NCBI GenBank assembly: GCA_903813345.2
Contig: CAIIXF020000012.1
Span: 15,928,020-15,992,019 of the forward strand
Reading direction: 5' to 3'
From: Owenia fusiformis
Lineage: Eukaryota; Annelida; Polychaeta; Sabellida; Oweniidae
DNA: 64,000 nt
Positions within the stretch are counted from its first letter, which is position 1, and each line of letters opens with the position of its first letter. Made by a program: the position numbers and the translations under genes. The notes below the pieces were generated by a model. That model made no database searches and was not told where the DNA came from. It saw only the letters and a program-made list of their open reading frames with translations. Shown one piece after another: positions 36,001 to 41,000 of the stretch.

Positions 36001-37761
36001 CTCCTCTTGTTTTATAAAACTTTTGCAATTGTTTCCATGTTAAAATTCCATGAAAAAATCAGAAATGATTTCACATTGAGTCAGACTGCAATATGAGAAC
36101 TTAGAATGATTGAGATAAAATATCATTCTAAAGTTAGGCAATGGGCAGGTATTTTAAAGGCAAAGTTAGCTCTACTGTAGTAAGTCACTTTTCTCCCAAA
36201 AATTGTTACAATCTTTAAATATTTTGGGCTCTTATCATTCCCGGCCATGTAATTTCTTAAGAATCCCAGTTCAGACTTCATTCCACAAAGATTACCATCA
36301 CTTTTCCATTATTTCATAAACAGAATAAATGTTATGTTAACTGTCTTACAACTGCTGCTTGCTCTAGTTTATGTAGTTCCCTGTCCATGCCATCATGCAT
36401 TACCAAATAGGTGTGTGACAGGAACTCCTTCATTTCTTCACTCAAACCATCTCTGCAATAAACAAAAAAAAATGCTATGGTAATGTTTTAAAATAAAAAA
36501 TAAGGTACAAAAGAGTGAAATAAGAAAGGTATAGAGTAAATAGGCATTTAGCAAACACTAACAAGGAATTCACATGCAAAATGTCACCACCTGTCATTTG
36601 TTACAGTCACCAACCCGAGACCGCTGAATGCCAAACACGAACCAAAAATATCAAAATATGTCACAACATTTGGTGGTAGTGACATAAAAATTACATAAAG
36701 ATGATTAAACAAAATAGCTATTTTCAGTTATCAATGATTTTTTCTCTACCTGTTAGCCCCTGGTGGAATTCTGTAACAGCCTTGCCCCTTGCCTATCTTG
36801 ATAACCTGGTTATACAACCAAGAGTGGGCCTCTACTTCTAGTTGCCTCCTCTCTTCAACACTAGTGTGTGGAGGAGCCTATGAAAATATATATAAAATTT
36901 GAATTGATTCAGCAAAATAATTATTTTAGGACAAATACTGTGGCTGCTGACCTTGGCGAAAACAGAAAAAATGCTACAACTTAAATTTTGAAAAATGACT
37001 TTGAGAGCTTGCGCTGAAATTCCTTAGAGAAATTTGAATGAAGTAACACATAAAGAGTGTGGTTAAAAATAAGTTCATCTTTATATTCAAGCTCTATTTA
37101 AAGTGCTTCGAGAATTGCTTGCATATGACATACACACTATTTAAAGATATTTAAATTTCTTTGTGCCACCCTGTGACAGTGACTCTTTAACGAAAAAACA
37201 TCCATATAAGGACTACATACCAGAATATTAGCATTAGGCAGCTCATCAGGGAAGTACTGTTTAGCGAAGGGTTCACCTAAGGTCTGCAATATAACTTCCT
37301 TGCGCTTCTCATGCTTGAACTGATTAGAGACCTTCTTTGCCAGTGTCTTACAGATATTTTCAGAGACCTGGAATAATCAATAAATCTCGCATTGAATAAA
37401 CATTCATAAATATGCATAATACTTATGATATGTTTACATGATCCACATACAAAAGGAAACATTTTAAATGCTAGGAAGAAACTTGTATTAATTTCAAAAA
37501 AAGTTTTGAAAAATTCTGGGGAGAAATTGTGACAGTAAAGGTTTTAAGATGTTTGGGTATGTTTGATTTGAACACTCCTTGTACTATAAGGTACCCTTTA
37601 TGTACAACATACAAATTAAGATGTATTGTATACACGTTTAGTTTTTCATAAAAATTCAACATATGAATGTTCACCTGTTTCCATGGTGATTGTGGCAGCA
37701 ATGTTTCCTTGAAACATGAATCCAACCAATCAGCTGCCTTGTTTTCCTTGTTGTGGTCCAT
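2191..37761 (-). CDS. Divergent TBC-domain protein with beta-rich C-terminal half; 22 exons, 1256 aa
   Basis: I assembled this by hand. Each exon is bounded by AG/GT, and every junction phase matches, giving 3771 nt (1256 codons plus TGA at 2191-2193) without a frameshift. Residues about 240-560 look like a TBC (Rab GTPase-activating) fold: LPETLRSYMWDDVLL, then FYNHLKDI, FLRKWIGEGFVG and IIVWDQ, in TBC order. Residues about 570-1256 are beta-rich, with motifs such as FDLYIDDVHFIPDNATIIK and IGWTAFPLF, compatible with C2-like modules. The last part faintly recalls the CCDC17 C-terminus, which I hold only weakly. Large introns 5 and 13 contain other genes. Exon 13 to exon 14 crosses 10.3 kb; the phases agree (0/0), but a missed exon or two abutting genes cannot be excluded. 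I recognise no named vertebrate orthologue. An AATAAA signal (tttatt on plus, 1647-1652) is a candidate poly(A) site. Confidence 0.8.
3283..3722 (-). repeat. 91-bp tandem array spanning the acceptor of TBC-gene exon 21
   Basis: GGGCAGTTGTACACTAGCAT recurs at exactly 91-bp steps (3283, 3374, 3465, 3556, 3647), about 4.8 copies. The unit contains about 59 nt of the 5' part of the exon, its AG acceptor and about 32 nt of upstream intron. The copy nearest the exon body (to 3341) is the functional one. The others lie in the intron, and 91 is not a multiple of 3. Confidence 0.92.
5150..5255. repeat. 42-bp tandem repeat, about 2.3 copies
   Basis: GGAATTATGGAAAAATTATG, then GAAAAAKATTAAATTCCAAA, repeated between TBC-gene exons 19 and 18. 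Confidence 0.75.
6698..6850 (+). repeat. TGTCACCACC-family element, copy 2
   Basis: GCATCAACATGCAAAATATC, ACCACCTACCATTTGTTATA and GAAGACTATAACAATACC; moderately diverged. It lies in the intron upstream of TBC-gene exon 16. Confidence 0.75.
7708..8429. mobile_element. GATGCGAGTAG-ended MITE, copy 1, with a nested insertion
   Basis: The ends are CAGATGCGAGTAGG (left) and CCTCGCATCTAG (right). The interior matches copy 2 (48605-49037), including CCACATTTCTAGATGTAAT and GGTCTATGGGGAATCTCCCC. Relative to copy 2 it is interrupted at about 7872-8192 by extra sequence with its own 22-24 bp inverted repeat. Confidence 0.8.
7872..8192. mobile_element. Insertion nested in the GATGCGAGTAG MITE
   Basis: Absent from the matching copies at 27808-28242 and 48605-49037. 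It contains an inverted repeat, TTATAACATACCTATGATGA near 7875 and its complement ending GGTATGTTATAA near 8123. About 65 more bases follow that also have no counterpart in the other copies. Exact ends are uncertain. Confidence 0.6.
9126..9694. mobile_element. Tc1/mariner-type MITE with TA target duplication
   Basis: The ends CAGGGTGGGCCAATAAAAAG and, inverted, CAGGGTGGGCCAAAAAAAAC extend as an inverted repeat of about 40 bp. TA sits at both outer edges (9124-9125 and 9695-9696). The 569-bp interior is AT-rich with no frame. It lies in intron 13 of the TBC gene, about 100 bp from exon 14. Confidence 0.85.
9896..10052 (+). repeat. TGTCACCACC-family element, copy 3
   Basis: GGCATCAACATGCAAAATGT, CATCACCTGCCATTTCTTAC, then AAAGTTGGAGACTATAACAA and ATGTCATCACTTCTGATGG. 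Confidence 0.8.
11010..11913 (+). CDS. Small single-pass membrane protein, nested in an intron, two exons, 189 aa
   Basis: Exon 1 is 11010-11325 and exon 2 is 11660-11913; the GT-AG junction is phase 1 and the total is 570 nt. The ATG has A at -3. Residues 1-76 are polar and acidic with several tyrosines (ENGYQIPEHIRY, GEYSYAYANK). Residues about 77-101 form one hydrophobic helix (FRVVLFVATVLISATIIAVF). The remaining 84 residues are Thr/Asn-rich with four cysteines and an NTT sequon, which suits a short extracellular tail on a type II protein. I do not recognise the family. It lies entirely within the 10.3-kb intron 13 of the opposite-strand TBC gene. A stem-loop in the 3' flank (12099-12119) and AATAAA at 12151 suggest the transcript end. 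Moderately sure it is a real gene, because the spliced frame, membrane segment and poly(A) signal agree. Confidence 0.55.
12099..12157 (+). terminator. 3' stem-loop and poly(A) signal of the nested membrane-protein gene
   Basis: GGGGTGGAC and GTCCACCCC form a stem closed by CATTGCAAGA and followed by T-runs. AATAAA lies at 12151. Placement about 190-240 bp after the stop at 11913 suits a 3'UTR end. Confidence 0.45.
13434..13545 (-). repeat. TGTCACCACC-family element, copy 4, inverted
   Basis: TATGTCACCACCAAAAGCGG, GTCTCCAACTTTTCTG and AACAAATGACAGGTGGTGAC. The two ends are GTCACCACC and GGTGGTGAC. Confidence 0.8.
13745..14346. mobile_element. TTAA-flanked foldback element with arms of about 200 bp
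   Basis: TTAA at 13741-13744 and 14347-14350 flank inverted arms that begin AGGAATATTCCTTGCCA. The arms share CATATATATRG, TTAGCAAAACA(T/C), GATGGCAGCT and AAGTTGAGAGT(C/T)GATGACATCA-type blocks over about 200 bp. The unique centre is about 200 bp. TTAA duplication suggests piggyBac- or Kolobok-mobilised derivatives. No frame. Confidence 0.8.
14352..15479. other. Intronic stretch (TBC intron 13); nothing recognised
   Basis: AT-rich sequence with no frame longer than 70 codons that looks coding and no repeat I could pair within the window. Confidence 0.5.
15480..15625. repeat. Hairpin-type repeat related to 16325-16480
   Basis: GGTTTGGATATGGGGTTTAT, CCCTCGTGAGATATGCACGT and ACCTTCGGTCCCTATGGTCC, shared with the copy at 16325. 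Confidence 0.75.
15660..16085. repeat. Dispersed repeat, partner of an inverted copy at 56268-56760
   Basis: Shared blocks: TATTATGGAATAAAA complement, TTTCCCAGGGAAATATGAAG, repeated ATGAAAAAATCGTATTGTCC, TTTCCCGGTTATTTTATTTA, CAAACAATGTGCATTTAT, GATATAACGTTTGCATTATC and ACCCATATTCAATCC. It includes two tandem copies of an AAAAAATCGTATTGGAGCGT unit. Confidence 0.85.
16320..16490. repeat. Foldback hairpin element
   Basis: Left arm GATATGGGGTTCATCC pairs with GGATAAACCCCATATC, separated by a loop with CTTCGGTCCCTACGGTCC. A related, diverged copy lies at 24225-24480 (TTTTGGATATAGGGTATATC). Confidence 0.75.
16585..16905. repeat. A-rich degenerate low-complexity tract
   Basis: Roughly 13-bp degenerate units of (T)GAAAAAAAATT and (G)TGAAAAAAATT over 320 bp, strongly purine-skewed on the plus strand, directly followed by GTCGCTACGCTCGCTCG. 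Non-coding. Confidence 0.8.
17055..17170. repeat. Palindrome of alternating ATCGAATATCAC units
   Basis: AAACCATCGAATATCACTTT and CTATCGAATATCACGTC are mirrored by AAGTGATATTCGATGGTTT and AAGTGATATTGGATGGTTT, giving two nested stems. Confidence 0.8.
17185..17248. mobile_element. Fragment of the GATGCGAGTAG MITE family
   Basis: TTGAATATTTGATGACGTAA, ATCAAGATAATTTC and TACTCGCATCTTGTC match the right end of the fuller copies. No left end is seen. Confidence 0.6.
17250..19322. other. Rest of TBC intron 13; no gene
   Basis: Only the TTTCAA-rich repeat, two G-runs (about 19129 and 19263) and short frames without coding character (17175-17435 and 17689-17880). Confidence 0.5.
17985..18245. repeat. 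TTTCAA-rich degenerate short repeat
   Basis: Runs of TTTCAATYRTTTCAAKC-type decamers (GTTTCAATTGTTTCAAGC) with loss of register. Non-coding. Confidence 0.7.
19323..24844 (-). CDS. TBC-domain gene, exons 6-13 (TBC domain)
   Basis: Exons: 24631-24844, 23648-23771, 22386-22551, 21884-22062, 21422-21538, 20639-20800, 19842-19960 and 19323-19476. They encode residues about 207-618. Exon 6 holds the TBC entry motif (LPETLRSYMW). Exons 7-8 hold the helices where active TBC proteins carry the Arg finger (IxxDxxR) and Gln finger (YxQ). Here my alignment gives IENAVIE and EPYLIYW, so both catalytic residues look replaced. Exons 9-11 carry the C-terminal TBC helices (DSEFYNHLKDI, FLRKWIGEGFVG, AAIIVWDQCIMQKW). 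Exons 6, 11 and 12 each have tandem copies of their acceptor and 5' part lying upstream in the preceding intron. Exon 13 is Ser/Arg-rich and then turns into a beta segment (NISLKLIVPP). Confidence 0.82.
19615..19712. repeat. Palindromic GTACTGTACAGTACC tract
   Basis: ACAGTACTGTACGGTACCAT, GGTACTGTACAGTACCATAA and ATGGTACTGTAGACTAAAAT form overlapping inverted repeats upstream of exon 13 of the TBC gene. Confidence 0.8.
19893..20198 (-). repeat. 102-bp tandem array spanning the acceptor of TBC-gene exon 12
   Basis: Three copies stepped by 102 bp (GTTGTAAATGTACCCAAGC at 19894, 19996 and 20098). Each has about 67 nt of exon 12 (reverse strand ATATTCCTGGAAGGGCC), the acceptor TTGCAG and about 35 nt of intron. 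Using an outer acceptor would read into an in-frame TAA within the unit, so only the innermost acceptor gives a coding product. Confidence 0.92.
20210..20305 (+). repeat. TGTCACCACC-family element, copy 5, short
   Basis: GCAAAATGTCACCCCCTGCC, ATTTGTTACAGATGCC and AAAAGTTGGAGACTATAATA. Adjacent to the 102-bp array. Confidence 0.75.
20732..21131 (-). repeat. 109-bp tandem array spanning the acceptor of TBC-gene exon 11
   Basis: CAATTATAGCTGCCTG recurs at 20761, 20870, 20979 and 21088 (109-bp steps). Each copy holds about 69 nt of the exon start, with the acceptor TATGTTATAG and about 40 nt of intron. Only the copy ending at 20800 continues into the full exon. Confidence 0.92.
22655..22910. repeat. 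Two diverged direct copies of about 125 bp
   Basis: TTAAATTACAAAATTTACACC, CATTTGGTGG and ATGGATCCTCATCAAATT recur about 125 bp later as TTAAATTACAAAACTGGC, CATTCGTTGG and ATGGATCCTCATGAAATT. Confidence 0.65.
23805..23905. repeat. Relative of the GCCCGTAGCCA MITE, inverted fragment
   Basis: CTGGCCAAAAATTCTTTAAA, CAGTTTTCACTATTTTGAGC and ATTTTCAAGCAGTTTT mirror the core. It lies 30 bp upstream of TBC-gene exon 7. Confidence 0.6.
24225..24480. repeat. Diverged foldback hairpin copy in the TBC-gene intron
   Basis: AAGGGTTATGTACTGGGAGG and TTTTGGATATAGGGTATATC correspond to the complement of the 16.4-kb element's right arm. ATATACAATATATCCTGCC and other AT-rich palindromes follow. Confidence 0.6.
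24790..27005 (-). repeat. 117-bp tandem array, about 19 copies, spanning the acceptor of TBC-gene exon 6
   Basis: Units such as TGGTCCCATGTTCATTTATA recur at 117-bp steps from 24821 (24938, 25055 and on). Each contains 55 nt of the exon 6 start, the acceptor (TTTTATAG on minus) and about 62 nt of intron. Copies differ by a few substitutions, with variants such as CATCGTGCT, CATCATGCT and CATTGCGCT. Blocks of shared variants imply several rounds of amplification. On the minus strand each outer copy meets an in-frame TAG after its exon part. On the plus strand 117 = 39 codons, which creates an accidental long open frame. Confidence 0.95.
27075..27205 (+). repeat. TGTCACCACC-family element, copy 6
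   Basis: CACAATGTCATCATCTGCCA, TTTGTTACAGAGGCC and AAAAAAGTTGGGAATAC. It lies immediately beyond the 117-bp array. Confidence 0.75.
27525..27655 (+). repeat. TGTCACCACC-family element, copy 7
   Basis: GCAAAATGTCACAACCTGCC, ATTTGTTACAGACACCGAAC, then AAAGTTCGAGACTCTAATAA and GGTGGTGACATAAT. Confidence 0.8.
27808..28242. mobile_element. GATGCGAGTAG-family MITE, copy 3, inverted
   Basis: In reverse orientation it matches copies 1 and 2. It runs from ACGCATAGTAGAAATAATC with TTTACGTCATTAAATATTC through to AAACTGGTAACTACCTACTG and a diverged end (GATCTGAGTAACTA). It lies within intron 5 of the TBC gene. Confidence 0.75.
28500..28646. repeat. Foldback hairpin element, family with 53248-53386
   Basis: GTGAAATATTGGACC pairs with GGTCCGATACTTCAC around GGGCCC. 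The outer arms are TAATAACGTCAT and ATGATGATATT. It is shared with the copy at 53.3 kb (TAATAATACTAATAACRTCA at both). Confidence 0.8.
29426..30502 (-). CDS. Orphan class A GPCR, copy A, intronless, 358 aa
   Basis: A seven-helix receptor. TM1 has PNGVVLL (residues 76-82). TM2 has CDFLVGLLALP with Asp105 (position 2.50). Cys135 at the start of TM3 pairs with Cys212 in loop 2. Trp187 is in TM4, LTCLPF is the TM6 CWxP equivalent, and NPWVY (326-330) closes TM7. The DRY motif at the end of TM3 is replaced by LRF (159-161). The 52-residue N-terminus is built from repeated MNATN/MNITA units and holds seven N-glycosylation sequons. The frame is uninterrupted and the start is the first ATG. It sits in intron 5 of the TBC gene on the same strand, so it needs its own promoter. 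It was tandemly duplicated with the gene at 31998-33068. Ligand unknown; an amine, peptide or lipid receptor cannot be told apart here. Confidence 0.93.
   Translation of the reverse strand: MNATNMDIDALNMNITAKNTTTMNMNATNISATEMNATNINNTDITEIFHPQNMPIGLKMCHMIIEVILAIITVIPNGVVLLSYVKSTALQAERYILLMSLCICDFLVGLLALPVSTVYHFIPINYDYINERYLCTARTFIVVVLAGVSIFHLAVISLLRFVTIQWPMQHARFLTSFTLKVIAVIMWIHMTFMCFFMFLDKFNTWTPNTGSCLIYKIVVPGYYKILQWHVILFMIVCLISSIMIGYIAWKQSKKIAQVVGLSDANKEKAKMEKKYTKTLLLIVGLFFLTCLPFTIFSSFRFDIDSVWLQSFGLFISIFGLCNSAMNPWVYALRHQTFRHAMLHALKCPGTTTNDSNLN
31231..31650 (+). mobile_element. 5'-truncated non-LTR retrotransposon 3' end
   Basis: The plus-strand frame ending at 31498 carries the C-terminal cysteine-histidine motif of non-LTR reverse-transcriptase proteins: CLMCNKKTGSECHFLLEC. 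A 3'UTR follows, ending AATAAAGCTC and then an (AAT)n tail at about 31632-31646. Comparison with duplicate A (ATTTAATATTCATTCTC) shows this segment is absent there, so it inserted after the GPCR duplication, with a short target change. It is a dead fragment lacking the polymerase domain. The clade is not assignable; CR1/L2-like is plausible from the tail. Confidence 0.75.
31998..33068 (-). CDS. Orphan class A GPCR, copy B, intronless, 356 aa
   Basis: Paralogue of the receptor at 29426-30502, nearly identical through the seven helices. It shares the ALQAERYILLMSL and NPWVYALRHQTFRHAML segments and the LRF substitution for DRY. Differences concentrate in the N-terminus (six sequons), TM4/loop 2 and the C-terminal tail (SGTTTSVTSAS). 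Both frames are intact, which suggests that both copies are under constraint or that the duplication is young. Its flanks carry two insertions absent from copy A: a non-LTR fragment downstream and a CAGGGCTTGC-ended element upstream. A conserved AATAAA (tttatt on plus, 31152-31157) matches one in copy A (28877-28882). Confidence 0.93.
   Translation of the reverse strand: MNATNMDIDSINMNTTAKNTSIMNMNVANVNVTTDMNTTNTNNTEIFHPHNMPAGLKMCHLIIEVILAIITVIPNGVVLLSYVKSTALQAERYILLMSLSFCDFLVGLLALPVSTVYHFIPINYDYINERYLCTARTFIVVVLLGVSIFHLAVISLLRFITIQWPMQHARFLTSFTLKVIAVIMWMYAIFLNHFMFFDKFNTWMPDTGSCLIYYIAVPGYFKIIQWHVILFMIVCLISSIMIGYIAWKQSKKIAQVIVLSDANKEKLKTEKKYTKTLLLIVGLFLITFLPFSIFSSFRFDIDSVWLQSFGLFISMFGFCNSAMNPWVYALRHQTFRHAMLRTLKCSGTTTSVTSAS
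33646..34287. mobile_element. CAGGGCTTGC-ended non-autonomous DNA transposon with 5-bp TSD
   Basis: The ends are CAGGGCTTGCATTA (left) and TAATGCAAGCGCTG (right), an imperfect 14-bp terminal inverted repeat. The flanks are ACTTG (33641-33645) and ACTTG (34288-34292). Duplicate A of the GPCR segment has the empty site ACACTTGGAATATATG at 31089-31104, which confirms both ends and the 5-bp target duplication. The 642-bp interior shows no coding frame. Near the right end is a repeated GGACACACTTTTTTT. End sequence and interior suggest a hAT-like derivative. Confidence 0.8.
35405..35540. repeat. Palindrome with arms of about 35 bp
   Basis: GATTTGAAGTGCGATACAGG with ATATATTCTG pairs with CAGAATATATCC and TGTATTGCACTTCAAATC. 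The inner arms (TTCTGTATTGG and CCAATACAGAA) extend the stem. Confidence 0.85.
35562..35668. repeat. Second palindrome beside 35405-35540
   Basis: CTGTATTGCTACTGAGA pairs with TCTCAGTAGCAATACAG, and ACCAAT with ATTGGT at the inner and outer edges. It shares the AATACAG word with its neighbour. It lies about 70 bp from exon 5 of the TBC gene. Confidence 0.8.
35741..37761 (-). CDS. TBC-domain gene, exons 1-5 (N-terminal 206 residues)
   Basis: Exons: 37675-37761 (ATG at 37761, protein begins MDHNKENKAADWLDSCF), 37221-37367, 36750-36877, 36350-36452 and 35741-35894. Junction phases are 0, 0, 2, 0, and exon 5 ends in phase 1. The segment is helical and charged. Exon 5 is strongly basic and then serine-rich (KKKRHEIQEEKEHKRKR, then RRRQSSLLSAQSS), typical of a linker or phosphorylated tail. 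The start codon lies 316 bp downstream of the SPRING1 stop on the same strand. The 5'UTR probably lies in that gap, but no core promoter is obvious. A dispersed repeat of the TGTCACCACC family sits in the intron between exons 3 and 4. Confidence 0.8.
36505..36690 (+). repeat. TGTCACCACC-family element, copy 8, long form
   Basis: Core CATGCAAAATGTCACCACCT, GTCATTTGTTACAG and TTTGGTGGTAGTGACATAAA. The preceding AGAGTGAAATAAGAAAGG and AGTAAATAGGCATTTAGC blocks also occur beside other copies (54740-54790 inverted) and alone at 55600-55760, so the full element is longer than the core. Confidence 0.75.
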
Positions 37762-38076
37762 ATTTGGAATTGTTTATAAATGCATTTTATTCCTTCTTGT
37801 GGTCTTTATTGGTATTGTTAAAAAATGCATCATATTTCTTTTATTGTTTCATAAGCTCCTTGTTTATCACAGCGCTTGCTTTGAATATATATTTCTAGTT
37901 AGTCTACAGTGCCACCTTTATGCATAGCTTAATGACCAATTCATAAATTAGTTCATATATAAAATGCATAAATTAGTGTAAATTTTATGTCAGCATTTAT
38001 ATTCATCACATTTTGTGTGCTCAGCATATAATATCCACCATTATGACATCATTGGTTAGATTATGATGTCATATGA

Positions 38077-41000
38077 TTATTGTATGGCAACTGGCTGCAG
38101 GTCTGGGGGTTTATCGCCATAGCAATATTTTGCTTTAGGATCTCTGTAGGAATTCTCATGCTGAACGCTCTGAAACAAAAACAAAGTTGGAACATTAATT
38201 AGTAATAATAAATTACTGTAAAATCGGCACTAAATCGGCACCATTCTTGAATGAGCGGCCATTTTGAAAATCGGCTTTTGAGCAGAACTTCTACCCCCAT
38301 AGGGTATATGTTTACAAAATATGAACAAAATCGGGCCAATGGTATTTGAGTTATTGCCTGGACGGACAGACAGAAGTATGTACGGACGGACGGACAGACG
38401 GATGGAGGCGTTCCCTATATCCCTCTGAACTCCATTCGATAGGATAATAAAATAGCAATTATGTGATAATCATAATATATGCTCATAAATTACACACACA
38501 TGGTAATTTACTTAAGTATCACTCCTAAATTATATTCACAATTGAATTATTCAACTTAAAAAGTGACAGTCACAAGTTAGATTTACTTTCAATCATTATA
38601 CCTAAAGGAATTACCATTATATGGATATGGCAGAAATGAACAATAATCAAATATTCTGATCTGATCAAGTCGTCCATTGATGAAAATGAGGCTTACTTCT
38701 GTACATAAAACAACACTTAAAGCATATTTTCTATTCATCATCACGATAACTCATAAATCATTTCTAAAAAATGCAGAACAAAATATGCACCTGTGATGAT
38801 GTTCTACATTTGGCGAGGCAGAGTTCAAAGTGGTCCGTCACTGAGGCAAACAGGTTGTGGAATGTGTCGGCTGTTTTACTAAGGATTTTACGTAATAGTG
38901 GTTGCTGAAAATAAATAACAAAAATTTAAAATCTAAAGAAGTACAATGGTGCACAAACATGTACATTTATTTAAAACATTCAGTTGAAATTAGTTTTACT
39001 CTTAAATCCAGGTGTGGTGTGTATTTGTATTTAAGGATCTTAGGTAATAATAGCTGCTGAAGATAAACGACAAAAATATTGATAAATGAATAAGTATTTT
39101 ACTACAGAAGTACAATAGTGCTCATACATTACATGTACAAAACATTTAGTTGACTTTGGTATACTTTCGATTTCATAAACTTTTAAATTCAGGAGTGTTG
39201 TATTTGTTTGAATTATGACCCCTCTGGGTTGGCAGCCATACTTTGACCTACTTGAACAGGGACCCATAATATTAGAAAGAAAACTGATAAAATATTATGC
39301 ATTTCTCAATTTTGTAGACATAAAGCAGAATATTATTGACAAACCTTATCTGGCTGCAAGCAGCAAGAGATGCAATGTTCATATATACTACAACACCCAG
39401 TGTTTGTACAAGAGTCACATGTGTAGCGTTTTGTGGATGGAATTGTGGTACGACAACAACCTTCTGAGTCTACCTCTTCTCTATTGCATACATAACCTGA
39501 AAAGATAATTCATTAAAATAAATTTAAACTAACGGCAGAAATGCTTTAACATGATGATAGGGCTATACGTGCCTTTTGACTAATCAGAATGACGAAACCA
39601 TATGAAGTATTGATTTAATACATGGGAAATATAATCATTAGGAATTCTCATGTACTATGTACAGCGAATAATGACAACATAGTAAGACCATGCATGGTCT
39701 TGGTCTAATGCATGGGTCTAATGCATGGTTTAAATCATATGTTTGTACATGTGATACATGTCTTGCCCGTAGCCAACTTTTACCAGGAGGGGGAGCTTTT
39801 TTCCAGGGGGGGAGCTTTTTCATAATTTTGGCTAAAAATCATGCAAAAAATTCTCAGAATGGTGAAAAACTGCATGATTTTGAAAGAATTTCTGGCCAGG
39901 GGGGGAGCATCTGCTCCCCCAGCTCCCCCAGCTCCCCCTCTGGCTACGGGCCTGCATGTAGTTGATTATTTTCATTTTTCATTAAAGCTTCTTAGGTTGT
40001 GATTCATATGGGATATTTAATAAAATAATATACCATATACACATATACATGTACATATATACAGTATATGCAGAATTGATGATAAAACATACCTCGCTCA
40101 TCGGCTATAAGCTGTTTCCCTTGTACTGAGTTTCTGCAACTTTTACTACTGTTAGATTGTGTAAAATGTACTGCTTCCCAATTGATTGCATCGGGCTGCA
40201 CCAGTAACCTCTTGCGGTCGATGTAATCTTCTTGCGATACGAGCTTCTCCGACTGTAACAAATCATATAAAATATATTATTTTTAGTCATCAAAATAATT
40301 TTTACTGCCTTCTACTGTAGATTTCTGAAAGTTTTACACTAACAACAGAATATTTAACTCAGTAATATACAGTGGAAAATTAGTAAGTAATACAAACATC
40401 AACTAAAGTTACAGTCTTTTTAAACGAATCACCATACACCATAAATAAATACCATAAATATTTCAAAGAACTATCCAGAGAGCTCGAAATAATATATTGT
40501 TTTCCTGGTATAAACAACAGCAAAAGGACCCACATTCCTCAAAATCAAGAACCACAATAAGATAAGATTGTAACAAACACTTCAACATCTTGTTCCCTTG
40601 ACTTGTTTACTTGCTGCATCACCCATGACAAAGATGTGTTATCTATTCCATGTTTTCCCTGAAAGATGAATGAGCAATCTGATTTCCTGGCTTTTATCTA
40701 TGACTTAAAGTGTTTAATACTTGTTTCTTTACTTTATTTCTTGTTCCTTGCACTATTTCTCATTCTATTAAGCTTTTACAACACAATATTAAAATGACAT
40801 TTTCCCAATGGGATGAATCTAGAATTTTTGAAGCCTGGAGATCTAGAGATATGTAGCTCTTATAAAAAGGATTAAGGGGGCAGGTCAAAGTATTCTTCTT
40901 TTTCAACTGAAATTAACTATATTTGATATTCAATTGTCATATATGAAATTAAAAGGAGGTAAAGTCATTCAATGTTTTAGGGAAATTAAAGCCATTCAAT

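Noticed and set aside
39690-39965. 91-codon frame with GGG and [10 protein letters not shown] tail
   Set aside because: Translation of the G/C-run core of the GCCCGTAGCCA MITE.
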